64,000 nt of DNA from an uncultured Lachnospiraceae bacterium (GCA_910584845.1 CAJUDH010000018.1:1-64000), one strand, 5' to 3'; positions 33,933 to 43,870 are shown, numbered from the stretch's first letter. Notes: generated from the letters alone by a model not told the origin. Made by a program: numbers and translations.

Positions 33933-36231
33933 GAGCTATTTTTGCCACCTTTCCAATTGCCGGCCGCCCGCTTTCCAGTTCCAGCCTGCAGCTCCCGCCC
34001 TGCTTCAATTCCCCAAACAGCAAGAGTTCTGCTAACAGGGGCTTTACTTCCCCGGAAATCACCCGGTCAACCTCCCTGGCCCCGTATTCCCTGGTAATCC
34101 CCGCTTTCCTTACATATTCCGCCGCTTCCGGCGAAATATCAAGCTTTACGTTCCGCAAAGCAAGCTTGTCCGCCAATTCCTTAAGCTTCTTTTGGGTGAT
34201 TTTTTCTGCCATATCCTCATCCATGCCGCAAAACAGTACCACCCGGCTTAACCGGTTCCTAAACTCCGGCTGAAACGTCCGTTTTACCGCATCTTCCAAG
34301 GCGTCCAGGTTTACCTTCTCACTTGCAAACCCAATGGGGCTTTTGCCGATTTCCCTAGCGCCGGCATTGGACGTCATTATCAAAATAATATTGCGGAAGT
34401 CCGCCTTCCTGCCCTGGTTGTCGGTCAAAGTAGCGTAATCCATTACCTGGAGCAGCACGTTGAAAATATCCGGATGGGCTTTCTCAATCTCGTCCAGCAG
34501 CAGGACCGCATGGGGATGGCGGCGGACTTCCTCGGTCAGGATGCCGCCCTCCTCATATCCCACATAGCCCGCCGGCGCGCCGATGAGTTTTGCCACCGTA
34601 TGCTTTTCTGCGTATTCGCTCATATCAAAGCGGAGGAACGAAATCCCCATCTCCTTGGCTAAAGCCTTGGAAAGCTCCGTCTTCCCCACCCCTGTGGCCC
34701 CGACAAACAAGAAAGAGGCAATGGGCTTTTCCTCATCGTTCAAACCAGCCCGGGAAAATTTCACTGCATTGGCCACCTGGCTTATGGCTTGATCCTGGCC
34801 GAAAATCTGCCCTTTCAGGTTCCCCTCCAGCAAAGCCAATTTTTCCGTTTCATCTTTTTCTACCACCCCGATGGGGACGTTTAAGGCCTTTGCCAGCACC
34901 TGGTCAATCAACGCCTTGCCCACGGACTGCCGTTTCTTGTTGAGCGGATGGAGCTTACGGTAAGCGCCCGCTTCGTCCAAAAGGTCAATGGCCTTGTCCG
35001 GAAAAAACCTTTCGTTCACATACCGGCCGCTTACCTCCACTACATGTTCCAGCACCCCGGCGCCGTATTTTACGCCGTGGAACTTCTCATAGCCGGCTTT
35101 TAAGCCTTTTAAAATAGCCACCGTCTCTTCCGGGGAAGGCTCTTTTACGTCCACGTTTTGAAACCGGCGCACCAGGCTTCTATTTTGGGAAAAGTGTTTT
35201 TTATATTCTTCATAGGTAGTGGCCCCGATAAAACGGATATGCCCGGCCGCCAAATAAGGCTTCAGCAAATTTGCCACGTCCAGGCTGCCGCCGTTGACGG
35301 CCCCCGCCCCCACGATGTTGTGGATCTCGTCCAGATAAAGGATGGGCTGGTTTTCCTGGGACAGCCCATTCATAATTTCCTTGAAACGTTTTTCAAAATC
35401 GCCCCGGTACTGGGTTCCGGCCAACATACCCCCTAAATCAAGCCCGTAGACCCTGGCCCCGGACAACTGCCCCGGAACCTGGCCATCCTCAATCCGCTGG
35501 GCCAGGCCATATGCCAAGGCCGTCTTGCCTACCCCCGGCTCCCCGATGTGGAGCACGTTGTTTTTGTCCTTACGGCATAAGATCTGGATGGTCCGCTCCA
35601 GCTCCTCCCTGCGGCCAATCAGGGGGTTCTGGCTTTTGCCTGTCTGGTTCATATCCTCTACAAAATTACGCCACCGCTGGCTGCGGGGACCTTTTCCTGC
35701 CCTTTGCCCCTCTTCTTCCTCCCCGTCAAGCCCCCACAATCCGTCCCTTTCATCATCCCCGTCCGAATCGTCCGGCCCCTCCTCCGGTTCCTGCCCCCGC
35801 TCTGCCGCCAGGCTATCCCTTGACAGTTCCCCCATTACTTCAATCAAATCCACGCCTTGCCTGGCTAAAAAATATAAGCCGTAACTATCTTCCAAATGCA
35901 GGAGCGCCGACAAAAAATGGCTCACGTCCACAAGCGGGCGGCCGCTGGAAGATGCCTGGCATTCCGACAGGTGCAATACCTTTTCCGTATCGGCAGTCAG
36001 CCTGACGTCCCCGTCATCGGCCATCACGCCGGCCTGTTCCCGGATAAACCCGGAAATATCCTCCCTTAGCTTTTCTGCATTTCCTCCGCCGGCTCCATAC
36101 TCCCGGCAAAAATCCTCGTCAAACGTCAGCCCATACAGCAAATGCTCTGGCATAAAATAACGGTGCCTGCCTTCCCTCGCCAGCTTCACCGCACGCTCCA
36201 TTACTTTTTGCATATTCCTGGTAAATTCCAT
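33877..36231 (-). CDS. clpA: ATP-dependent Clp protease ATP-binding subunit ClpA
   Basis: An AAA+ unfoldase that feeds substrates to ClpP. The 784 residues comprise an N-terminal Clp_N repeat (1-145), an acidic linker (about 150-195), and two AAA+ modules with Walker A GEPGVGKTA and GATGVGKTE, and Walker B DEIHN and LLLDEIEKAHPD. A probable ClpP-docking loop is SPIGFASE (IGF). The absence of the ClpB/ClpC middle coiled coil and the neighbouring clpS support ClpA. The gene starts 52 nt after clpS. Confidence 0.94.
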   Translation of the reverse strand: MEFTRNMQKVMERAVKLAREGRHRYFMPEHLLYGLTFDEDFCREYGAGGGNAEKLREDISGFIREQAGVMADDGDVRLTADTEKVLHLSECQASSSGRPLVDVSHFLSALLHLEDSYGLYFLARQGVDLIEVMGELSRDSLAAERGQEPEEGPDDSDGDDERDGLWGLDGEEEEGQRAGKGPRSQRWRNFVEDMNQTGKSQNPLIGRREELERTIQILCRKDKNNVLHIGEPGVGKTALAYGLAQRIEDGQVPGQLSGARVYGLDLGGMLAGTQYRGDFEKRFKEIMNGLSQENQPILYLDEIHNIVGAGAVNGGSLDVANLLKPYLAAGHIRFIGATTYEEYKKHFSQNRSLVRRFQNVDVKEPSPEETVAILKGLKAGYEKFHGVKYGAGVLEHVVEVSGRYVNERFFPDKAIDLLDEAGAYRKLHPLNKKRQSVGKALIDQVLAKALNVPIGVVEKDETEKLALLEGNLKGQIFGQDQAISQVANAVKFSRAGLNDEEKPIASFLFVGATGVGKTELSKALAKEMGISFLRFDMSEYAEKHTVAKLIGAPAGYVGYEEGGILTEEVRRHPHAVLLLDEIEKAHPDIFNVLLQVMDYATLTDNQGRKADFRNIILIMTSNAGAREIGKSPIGFASEKVNLDALEDAVKRTFQPEFRNRLSRVVLFCGMDEDMAEKITQKKLKELADKLALRNVKLDISPEAAEYVRKAGITREYGAREVDRVISGEVKPLLAELLLFGELKQGGSCRLELESGRPAIGKVAKIAHGDLEKQGPARVHAGGHD

Positions 36232-36283
36232 CCCGTCGTCCCATCTCCTGTCTTCTCTATCCTGTAAAATCCGGTGTTTACCG

Positions 36284-36583
36284 TCAAAGGCAAACCGCCT
36301 CCACCTTCAGCGGGTATCCCGCCTCCCGGGCCAGCCAAACCGCTTCTGCCGCTTTCGTCTGGGCAATATCCCGGGGATAAACCCCTGCCACCGCATGGCT
36401 TCCCTTATGGATATCCAGCATCAGCGCCACCGCCGCTGCCTCCTCCTTGTCAAAGATCCGGACCAATATCTCCACCACAAAATCCATGGGGGTAAAATCA
36501 TCATTATAGATCCATACCTGATACTGCCTGGGTAGCTTCACCCGGCTTTCTTCCTGCCCCCGTATTTTTTCCTTTACGGCCAT
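36284..36583 (-). CDS. clpS: ATP-dependent Clp protease adaptor ClpS
   Basis: ClpS delivers N-degron substrates to ClpA. The 99 residues have the core YQVWIYNDDFTPMDFVVEIL, where the NDD acidic residues bind the substrate N-terminus, and the MLDIHKGSHAVAGVY helix-strand that docks on the ClpA N-domain. A longer in-frame ORF exists; the ATG at 36583 gives the usual size and lies after a GGAG. It is the first gene of the clpS-clpA unit. Confidence 0.94.
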   Translation of the reverse strand: MAVKEKIRGQEESRVKLPRQYQVWIYNDDFTPMDFVVEILVRIFDKEEAAAVALMLDIHKGSHAVAGVYPRDIAQTKAAEAVWLAREAGYPLKVEAVCL

Positions 36584-36631
36584 AACTTCCACTCCCGTCC
36601 CCTGTCTTATGCCTGAAAACTTATCTCTTTT

Positions 36632-36660
36632 ATTATATACTCCCTTGCCCCATTTGTCAT
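36632..36660 (-). promoter_or_regulatory. Promoter of clpS-clpA
   Basis: On the minus strand ATGACA (36660-36655), a 17-nt spacer and TATAAT (36637-36632) lie about 50 nt before clpS. Confidence 0.75.
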
Positions 36661-36689
36661 GTCCTTTTTGCCATGGCCCAAATATAAGG

Positions 36690-36717
36690 TGGACATCCCC
36701 TTTTTTTATGGTATAAT
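36690..36717 (+). promoter_or_regulatory. Promoter of the secreted glycosidase-like gene
   Basis: TGGACA (36690-36695), a 16-nt spacer including a T tract, and TATAAT (36712-36717) lie about 60 nt before the start codon, divergent from the clpS promoter. Confidence 0.65.
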
Positions 36718-36779
36718 ATTCCTTGCAGAAACCATTTGTAACTTTCCAACATTCTTTTACCATCTATAAGGAGGATAAC

Positions 36780-37898
36780 ATGAAACACACAACCAAACGT
36801 CTGGCAGGGATGCTGCTTTCTTCTGCCCTAGCCGTCTCCACCTGTATTACATCCTTTGCTTTTTATCAGGAGCCCGCAAGCAAAAAAGGGATTTTGATCT
36901 CCGGCCAAGACCGGGAACACCTGGACGACATCACCAATTTAGGGTGCAAACAAGTCATCTGCAACCTGGCGTCTTATCAAAATGTCAATTCTTTTGACCC
37001 CCTTGCCAAAAAATGCAAATCAAACGGGATCACCATGACCATGATCCTTTTAAACGGTTTTGGCGCTTCGGACTCCCGCCTTCTGCCGGTTGACAGCCCG
37101 GTAGACGGGGTCGGAAATTATGCATTTAACGTGGCCACCTCCGAAGGCGAATCGGCTGTCCGTAATTATGCCAGGAACGTAGCCCGCCATTATTCTTCCT
37201 ATGTCTCCAACTGGGTGATCGGCAACGAGATCAATGACGCTGTGGCATGGGATTACAGCGGGGTTACGGATATTGACGAACATGCGGCCCAATACGCCAA
37301 AGCATTCCGCATTTTCTATGAAGAAATCAAAAAAACCAACTCCGAGGCCCGGGTATTTATGCCTTTTGATATGCGCTGGAATGCCAGAAGCGGCCTTGAA
37401 GCCCAATATACGGTTAAGGATTATTTGCCCAGGCTCAATGCACACCTTAAAGACCTGGACTACGGCATCGCTTGGCATGCCTACCCGGTACATTTCTTTA
37501 CCAAACCGGAATTTTTAGATGACGACGGCATTTCCTTTGACCTGGATACGCCCAACATCAACCTGAAGAACATTGACGTTTTGACCAATTACATGCAGAC
37601 CGAAGAAATGCTGTCCCCCAACGGGCAGGTCCGCCATCTGCTCCTCACGGAACAAGGCTTCACCTCTGCCTGTGAAAACGGGGAAGAGCGGCAGGCAGAG
37701 GCGATCCGGCAGGCTTATGAAATCGTAAAGGCCAATCCTTATATTGAAGGTTTTTACCTTACCCGCCAGGTAGACGCCAAATCACAGGAGGAAGTGGGAG
37801 GCGCCTTCGGCCTCTGGACCAGGAACCCCAACGCATCCCGGGATGAAATTCCGCTGGCAAAGAAAAAGGCCTGGAGCGTATACCAGTCCCTGAATTAA
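36780..37898 (+). CDS. Secreted glycosidase-like protein (DUF5722-like TIM barrel)
   Basis: The 372-residue protein begins with a signal peptide (KHTTKR, then a hydrophobic segment to about residue 27). The rest resembles a clan GH-A type (beta/alpha)8 hydrolase: SNWVIGNEIND places a candidate acid/base Glu at 150 and HLLLTEQGFTS a candidate nucleophile Glu at 291. I associate it with the DUF5722 family; substrate is unknown. The ATG at 36780 follows AAGGAGG. It is monocistronic, ending in a strong terminator, and no cell-wall sorting signal is present, so it is probably released. Confidence 0.7.
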   Translation: MKHTTKRLAGMLLSSALAVSTCITSFAFYQEPASKKGILISGQDREHLDDITNLGCKQVICNLASYQNVNSFDPLAKKCKSNGITMTMILLNGFGASDSRLLPVDSPVDGVGNYAFNVATSEGESAVRNYARNVARHYSSYVSNWVIGNEINDAVAWDYSGVTDIDEHAAQYAKAFRIFYEEIKKTNSEARVFMPFDMRWNARSGLEAQYTVKDYLPRLNAHLKDLDYGIAWHAYPVHFFTKPEFLDDDGISFDLDTPNINLKNIDVLTNYMQTEEMLSPNGQVRHLLLTEQGFTSACENGEERQAEAIRQAYEIVKANPYIEGFYLTRQVDAKSQEEVGGAFGLWTRNPNASRDEIPLAKKKAWSVYQSLN

Positions 37899-37907
37899 TT
37901 TTATAGA

Positions 37908-37947
37908 AGCAAAGGGGTTGCCGGACTACAGCGGCAACCCCTTTGCT
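37908..37947. terminator. Strong intrinsic terminator after the glycosidase-like gene
   Basis: A perfect 16-bp stem (37908-37923 with 37932-37947) around an 8-nt loop is followed on the plus strand by a T-rich stretch. It could also stop minus-strand transcripts from the TolC-like genes. Confidence 0.85.
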
Positions 37948-37989
37948 GTCATATACCTGTTTTTATAATGTTTTGTCAAAATGCCGAAA

Positions 37990-38020
37990 CGGCCAGTGGC
38001 CCGCAACGGGCCGCTGGCCG
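37990..38020. terminator. GC-rich hairpin between convergent genes
   Basis: CGGCCAGTGGCCC and GGGCCGCTGGCCG form a 13-bp stem with one wobble pair and a 5-nt loop. On the minus strand a partly T-rich stretch (TTTCGGCATTTTG) follows, so it may end the efflux operon. No gene is present between 37899 and 38177. Confidence 0.5.
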
Positions 38021-38177
38021 ATACGCTGAAATCTTATCCTCATGTTCCAGGCATGCCTCGCCCGCAAAATCCAGGTAATATCATTTTCCCCAATGGTTTT
38101 ATTTAAGGTCCCCTTCGTTAGGCGGACGGTCACAGGGGCTTATTATTTTTCCGTCTCCCTTGTCCGGGCGCCCTTTT

Positions 38178-39305
38178 TTATTGCCTTGCCTGGGATGTCC
38201 CTTTTACTTCCCACTGGTAGCTTTCATATGCCTGGAGTAAATTCATGGACGCCGTCCCTTTGGCAGACAAGGCATTCCAATAATCCGCTTCCCCCTGCAA
38301 ATATTGCGTCTGGCTTAGCATCCCGGCCTGCCCCTTCCTTTGCAGGGACTGGTATTCGGCCTGGGCGCTTTCAAAACCGTCCAGGGCAGCCTGGTATTCC
38401 AGCCGGGCGGCCTGAAGCCCTTGATAGGCAGCATAAATATCCTTTTGGGCATTGCCGACGGCTTCCTGCTCTTCCACCGCTTTGCGGGCCACCTCAGCGG
38501 TGGTGCCAGCACGGGAATGGCGGACATTTTTTACGGAATCGTTATTATTGACGGCAGCTTGACTGTCCGACTCAAAATCAACGGCTCCGATGGCGGCTAA
38601 ATCAGGCTCAGGGATAGCCCCGATGGAAACCGTCCCGTCATCTTCCATCCCCAGCATGGACAAAAGCTGAAAACGGAGCTGGCCGGCCCTCTGTTGGTAA
38701 GACGCCAGCTGGTTGCGCTCCTGGCTTAACTGGCTTTGGGCCTCCCCCACGTCTGACATGGTAGCCATTCCGGCCAGCTGTTTTTTTTCTATGGCCTGGC
38801 AGGAGCTTTCTGCCGCCCGGACGCTTTTTTCTTTGGCCTCCACATTTAAAACCATCTGGTTGTAAGAATTCATTATGGCCTGGGCTGCCATCGTGTATGC
38901 ATCCACATTCTTTTCCACGGACAAAGTCTGCGTCTTTCGCCCCATCGCCTCCAGCTGTTTGGAAAGCCTGGTGGCCTGGCTCCCCAAATGCTCCGCATTG
39001 GCCAGGTAGACCGGTTCTTCTTCCGTCCCCTCATACTTTTCTGCCATGAATTTCATATATTGCTGCTCTTCCCGCAACGCATCCATTAAATCCTGGTAAT
39101 TCTTTTTATTGGTATCATAATTGTCGTTGGCCTGCTTTAGGCCCTGGTTGCCTTCGACCAGCAGCTGGCTCAAATTTTCATAGGCCACGGCCTTCTCCCC
39201 TTGCCCTTCCCCAAATGCGGGGAAAGCAAAAACCCCTGCAGCCATGATGGCCAATACGCCTGCAGCCATCCGCCCGGCAAACGGAAAACGGACTGCCTTC
39301 CTCAT
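38178..39305 (-). CDS. TolC-family-like coiled-coil exported protein (copy A)
   Basis: The 375-residue protein has an N-terminal signal peptide (about 1-32, AFPAFGEG) and long alpha-helical stretches rich in Gln, Glu and Ala, as in outer-membrane efflux proteins. It shares with the next gene a central IPEPDLAAIGAVDFESD motif and a C-terminal YQWEVKG, showing the two are paralogues. Start chosen at 39305 because AGGAGG lies 9 nt upstream. It is the last gene of the RND operon. In a monoderm cell it cannot be a classical outer-membrane channel; it may form a conduit across the wall, which is inference. Confidence 0.78.
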   Translation of the reverse strand: MRKAVRFPFAGRMAAGVLAIMAAGVFAFPAFGEGQGEKAVAYENLSQLLVEGNQGLKQANDNYDTNKKNYQDLMDALREEQQYMKFMAEKYEGTEEEPVYLANAEHLGSQATRLSKQLEAMGRKTQTLSVEKNVDAYTMAAQAIMNSYNQMVLNVEAKEKSVRAAESSCQAIEKKQLAGMATMSDVGEAQSQLSQERNQLASYQQRAGQLRFQLLSMLGMEDDGTVSIGAIPEPDLAAIGAVDFESDSQAAVNNNDSVKNVRHSRAGTTAEVARKAVEEQEAVGNAQKDIYAAYQGLQAARLEYQAALDGFESAQAEYQSLQRKGQAGMLSQTQYLQGEADYWNALSAKGTASMNLLQAYESYQWEVKGTSQARQ

Positions 39306-39352
39306 AATTGCGTCCCTCCTTACTTCCATAACCTTTGCCATTGGAACCACTT

Positions 39353-40552
39353 TTACGATGCCGAGGCCAATCCGTCAACCGCCCACTGGTAATCCACCAT
39401 GGCTGTCAAAAGTGCCAGCTGTTGGGTCCGGACCGTAGTTTCGGCGATCTGGTAAGACGCCTCCTGGGCCTGGTAGGCATTGGGGGTGATGGTACCGGCC
39501 TGCAGTTTCCGGGCCGCCGAATCCATGGAGGCCTGCTCCAGCTCGAAAGCCTGCACTGCCTGGCTGTATTGGGAGCGGGCCAGGATAAGGCTGTTATAAG
39601 CATTTCTCACGTCATTGGAAATGGCTTCCCTCTGGCTCTTTTTCGTCTGCTCCAGGGTACTTTTCACGGTTTCCGTGCGGGCGTTGGCCAGCCTTTTCTC
39701 GGTCAGCTTCATACTGTAGCTGTTGGCCAATGCCGAAGAAATGTCCGCATCTACATCAATGGCCTCAATGCGGGCCAAATCCGGTTCTGGCAGCACGCCG
39801 ACCTCAACATCGGCGCCATAGCCCCAGCCCAGCATCAGGCACAAATCTTCCTTAATTTTCCCCAAGTTGCTTTCCCCGGACAGCAAAGCGGCCTCCGCAG
39901 AAGAAACCGCTTCCCTGGCGCTTAAGACTTTCGCCTGGGTAGACATGCCGGCGCTAAGGCGGACCTGCTCCGATTGGTAGCTGGTTTCGGCCTGGGCTTT
40001 CCTTTGGCGCAGGCTATCCAGCTCATAATACTGGCTCCAATAGTTGATCATCTGCTCTTGCGCCTGTTTCACCAAGCTGGCCTCCGTCTGGTCGTACCCC
40101 AACTTCTTCGTCTCGCTGTCTTCGGTGTTCTCGTCCCCTTGCTCCATAAGCTGCTCGGCCTGGATCTTGCTCCTTAAAGCCGACGCCATACGGCTGCCGT
40201 ATTCGCTGTCATCCGAATCCGGGTATTGGATATTCCCGTAAATGTCATCGGCCGTATCGTAATAGTCCTGGGCTATGTCATCCCGGCTGTCCCCCCTTTC
40301 GTCCTGATAAGAGATATGGTTCTGCAGCACCGTATTGTTGTATTCATGAATCAAATCCCCGATCTCGTCAAACTCCAGCTTATCGTCCCGCAAAGCCGCC
40401 CATTTTTCTGCCGGATAGGCAAATTCCGGGCTCCTCTGCGCCATAGCCGGAAACGGCAGCAGGCTGGCGCAGGCGGCCGCCAGCACGCCGCAGGCTACCC
40501 GCTTTTTTGCTTTGCCCCTTTGTTTCTTTGTTGCCCTTTTTTTATCGTCCAT
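39353..40552 (-). CDS. TolC-family-like coiled-coil exported protein (copy B)
   Basis: The 399-residue protein starts with a basic stretch and a hydrophobic signal segment ending near AMAQR (residue about 39). Helical coiled-coil regions typical of the outer-membrane efflux protein family follow. It has VLPEPDLARIEAIDVDAD and a terminal DYQWAVDG, matching the copy A paralogue 47 nt downstream. It follows the RND pump gene after a 296-nt gap, larger than elsewhere in the operon, and its ribosome binding site is weak. Confidence 0.78.
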   Translation of the reverse strand: MDDKKRATKKQRGKAKKRVACGVLAAACASLLPFPAMAQRSPEFAYPAEKWAALRDDKLEFDEIGDLIHEYNNTVLQNHISYQDERGDSRDDIAQDYYDTADDIYGNIQYPDSDDSEYGSRMASALRSKIQAEQLMEQGDENTEDSETKKLGYDQTEASLVKQAQEQMINYWSQYYELDSLRQRKAQAETSYQSEQVRLSAGMSTQAKVLSAREAVSSAEAALLSGESNLGKIKEDLCLMLGWGYGADVEVGVLPEPDLARIEAIDVDADISSALANSYSMKLTEKRLANARTETVKSTLEQTKKSQREAISNDVRNAYNSLILARSQYSQAVQAFELEQASMDSAARKLQAGTITPNAYQAQEASYQIAETTVRTQQLALLTAMVDYQWAVDGLASAS

Positions 40553-40848
40553 ACGGTTTCCACACCCTTTCTGAAATATCCCGCAACGGATTTTTGCCGC
40601 AGGATTTATATACCGGCAGGCATCTTTTCGTTTTCCTGGCCGCGCCGCTTCCCGGCCCCCGGCCTAGCCGCTATGTTGCCGGCTGCGCCTTTCGCCGGAA
40701 TGCACATCACGGCTAACCCATGCAACTATAGTAATACAAGATCCGGCCTATGGCAACAAAACATTTATTTAACAAATCTTTCAATATTCTTAAATATCCC
40801 GGTCCTTTTTCGGGAAAACCCTTGACCCCCCGAAAATGCCTTACTGTT
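40553..40848 (-). other. 296-nt gap between the RND pump and TolC-like genes
   Basis: No gene is visible. It is GC-rich on the TolC side and AT-rich on the pump side. A weak promoter-like pair (TTGTTG, 17 nt, TATTAC on the minus strand) is present near 40730-40760, so the TolC-like pair could have its own start. No clear terminator was found. Confidence 0.35.
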
Positions 40849-43800
40849 TTATATGTCCAGCACCACCCGCTTCTTTTTGCCATTTAACAGCGCATAATAT
40901 ACGGGAAGGATAAACAATGCCACCAGCACGCCGGCCGTAAGCCCCCCAATGTTTACCACTGCCAGGCCCTGGGTGGTGGAGCCGCTGCTTCCCATGGCCA
41001 TCGCCATGGGGATCATGGACAAAATCGTAGTCAAGCTTGTCATGAGGATGGGCCTTAGCCTGGTGGCTCCTGCCTCAACCAGCGCTTCCTGCAAAGGCAT
41101 GGACATCCGGTACTGGTTTACGGTATCCACATACAGGATTCCGTTATTTACCACCGTCCCGACTAAGATCAAAAATCCAAGGATGGAAGTCATGCTAATG
41201 GTCACCCCGGTAACTTTTAGAAGCCCAAATGACCCCACCAGGCTAAAAGGGACGGTCGTCATTACCATGAAGGCAAATTTGGGCGACTCAAATTGGGCAG
41301 ACATAACCACAAATACCAAAAATACGGCTACGGCAATGGCCTGGTACAGGCTGTTAAACTCTTCTTGCATCATCCGGTTGCGGGAATTGGTTCCCCGGGT
41401 GACCGTGCCTGTCAAATGGGGCCCCACCACCTCGCTGTCAATCAGGGCCTGGACGTTGCCATTGGCATATTGTGCCGTTATGGTGACCTGATAGGCTTTG
41501 TCGGATTTGGAGATGGAGGCCGGGCTGTCCCGGTAATAGACCTTTGCCACATCGGACAACGCCACATAGCCGCCGGAAGGCTTCGGCAAAATCATCTGCT
41601 CCACCTGGGGGACGGTCCGGTATTCCTCTTTTGGATACTCTGCTTTCACGGAAATTTCTTTCCCGTCTATTTCCAAAGTGGCAATGGCCTCCCCGTCCAG
41701 GTGCTGTTTTACGATAGAGCCAATCTGGGCTGCCGTCAGCCCTTCGGCCGACGCCGACACCGGGTCTACCTGGATAGCCACCACCGGCGCGGTGTTCTCT
41801 ATGCTGGAATGGACGTTCACCACATCGTCCCGGGCCGTCAGCTCTTCCACAATTTTATTGCTGGTTTCCTGGAGTTCGCCATACTGGGTCCCTTGCAGGA
41901 TTACCTCGTACCCCCGGGTCCTTCCCATCATATTCATGGAAGCGGAAGCCTCCACCTCAATGGTGCAGTTGTCAATGTCCGCCAGCTCTTTTTCCCATTG
42001 GCTTACGATTTCCTCCGTATCCATAGCGCGGCTGTCTTTCAAATAAGCCGTAATTGTCCCGCTCCCGTTATTATACCGGAGCATATAAGACTCCACGTCT
42101 TCATGGCCTTTGACAATTTCCTCCGCCTGTTCCAGCATAGCCGTAGCCTGTTCGTTTAAAAGGCCCGGCCGGGTCTCTATGCTGACCGAAATTGTGCCTG
42201 TATCGTCTGCGGTCATCAGTTCGGTTTCCATCCCCCTGGCCAGCAAAAAGGCCACGGCGATAATTCCCACGGAAGCCGCCATAACCGCCAGCTTGTGGCG
42301 TAACAATACAGGCATAACCTTCCGGTAAAGGTTTTGCATCTTTACTACCGGGTAAGACATGGGGGCGCGCTCCCGTTCCCTGGGCTTATACAGCATATAA
42401 GTAAGGGGGACGATGGACATGGCCGAAAGCAAAGAAGCGCACATGCAGAACACAATGGTATACCCCATGGAACCAAACATTTGCCCGCTCATCCCGTTTA
42501 AAAACACCAAAGGGATAAATACCACACAAGTCGTGATGGTAGACCCGATAATGGACTGGATAACTATATTGGTCCCTTCCAGGGACGCCTTAGCATACTC
42601 CAGGGCGCCTTTCCCCCCTGCCCTGTCCATGGCCCTGAAGCAGCTTTCCAGCACCACGATGGAGTTATCCACCATCATGCCCACCCCCAGCACCAGGCCG
42701 CTCATGGTAATAATGTTCAGGGAAAAACCCATCTGCGTCATGACAATCAGGGACATGAGGATCGAAGTGGGGATCGAACTCCCTACAATCAGGGAAGCCT
42801 TTATGTCACCAAAAAACACAAAGATGATGGCCATGGAGATCAACACTGCCAAAACCATGGTCACTGCCACATCCTTTAGGGAGCTTATAATACTGTCCGC
42901 CTCGTCACGTACCATCCGGATATGTAAATCCCCGTCGTCCTCTTCCAGAGACGAAACTACTGCCAAGACCTCCTGGGAAAGGGACATGGCCGTGGCGTCC
43001 TGCTGCTTGGTAATCGACAAAGAAATGGTTTCTTCCCCGTTGTACCGGGAAACGCCGCCCCTCTGCTCTTCGGTGTAATCAATGTTGGCAATATCTTCCA
43101 GGTAAACGGTTTTTCCGCCGGAAGTGGTAATGGGCACCCTTAAAAGTTCGTCCAAGGTATCGTTTTCCGCCAGAGTGGTCACAGACAGTTCCAGGTTCCC
43201 TGAGACTGCGTTCCCGGAAGGGTAGGATACGTTGGCGCTGCCCATGGCGGAAGTAATGTTGTTCATGGATACCTGATATTGGGCCATCATATCGGACAAA
43301 AGCTCCACTTTCACATATTCGGAAGAACCGCCCATAGCGCTCACTTCCGCTACCGTAGTAAGCCGTTCAAACTCCGGGACAATGACTTGGTCCACATAAT
43401 CATACAGGTCTTCCTGGGTTTCATGGGAGATGGATAACGTAAGGTTTGCCCTGGCGTTATTGCTCATTTTCATAATGGAAGGCTCTACGTCCTCCGGCAA
43501 ATTCCGTATCCGTTCCAAAGTCTGCTTCAGGTTGTCATACGCTTCGTCCATATCCACATCATAGCCATATTCCAGCATGATCCTGCAGCTTCCCTCGCTG
43601 GTGCTGGAGCTCATGCTTTTTACGCCTTCCAAAGTGCTGACCCGGTCCTCAATCGGCTTGGTAACCAGTTCATCCATGTCCTCCGGGCCTACCCCGGAAT
43701 AGCTGGCCATAACCATCATCATAGGCTGGTCGGTATCTGGCATCTGTTCCAGCTTTGCATAGAACACCGAGGATATTCCAAATACAATCAGGCAGAGGAG

Positions 43801-43851
43801 CGCCATGAAAACGGTGACTGGACGTTTTAGTACAATTCTCGTAAATCCCAT
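40849..43851 (-). CDS. RND-family efflux permease (HAE1/AcrB-like)
   Basis: A 1000-residue proton-driven exporter with the RND plan: TM1 at 10-32, a large extracytoplasmic loop, a TM block with GLVLGVGMMVDNSIVVLE (proton-relay Asp region in TM4), a second loop and a second TM block with GFLILVGTVVNNGILYVD. The length and duplication fit hydrophobe/amphiphile efflux pumps. It lies 19 nt after the adaptor gene with AGGAGG before its ATG. RND/adaptor/TolC sets are classical in diderms; their presence in a Gram-positive background is notable. Substrate unknown. Confidence 0.93.
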   Translation of the reverse strand: MGFTRIVLKRPVTVFMALLCLIVFGISSVFYAKLEQMPDTDQPMMMVMASYSGVGPEDMDELVTKPIEDRVSTLEGVKSMSSSTSEGSCRIMLEYGYDVDMDEAYDNLKQTLERIRNLPEDVEPSIMKMSNNARANLTLSISHETQEDLYDYVDQVIVPEFERLTTVAEVSAMGGSSEYVKVELLSDMMAQYQVSMNNITSAMGSANVSYPSGNAVSGNLELSVTTLAENDTLDELLRVPITTSGGKTVYLEDIANIDYTEEQRGGVSRYNGEETISLSITKQQDATAMSLSQEVLAVVSSLEEDDGDLHIRMVRDEADSIISSLKDVAVTMVLAVLISMAIIFVFFGDIKASLIVGSSIPTSILMSLIVMTQMGFSLNIITMSGLVLGVGMMVDNSIVVLESCFRAMDRAGGKGALEYAKASLEGTNIVIQSIIGSTITTCVVFIPLVFLNGMSGQMFGSMGYTIVFCMCASLLSAMSIVPLTYMLYKPRERERAPMSYPVVKMQNLYRKVMPVLLRHKLAVMAASVGIIAVAFLLARGMETELMTADDTGTISVSIETRPGLLNEQATAMLEQAEEIVKGHEDVESYMLRYNNGSGTITAYLKDSRAMDTEEIVSQWEKELADIDNCTIEVEASASMNMMGRTRGYEVILQGTQYGELQETSNKIVEELTARDDVVNVHSSIENTAPVVAIQVDPVSASAEGLTAAQIGSIVKQHLDGEAIATLEIDGKEISVKAEYPKEEYRTVPQVEQMILPKPSGGYVALSDVAKVYYRDSPASISKSDKAYQVTITAQYANGNVQALIDSEVVGPHLTGTVTRGTNSRNRMMQEEFNSLYQAIAVAVFLVFVVMSAQFESPKFAFMVMTTVPFSLVGSFGLLKVTGVTISMTSILGFLILVGTVVNNGILYVDTVNQYRMSMPLQEALVEAGATRLRPILMTSLTTILSMIPMAMAMGSSGSTTQGLAVVNIGGLTAGVLVALFILPVYYALLNGKKKRVVLDI

Positions 43852-43870
43852 TTTTCTTAGCCTCCTTTAT

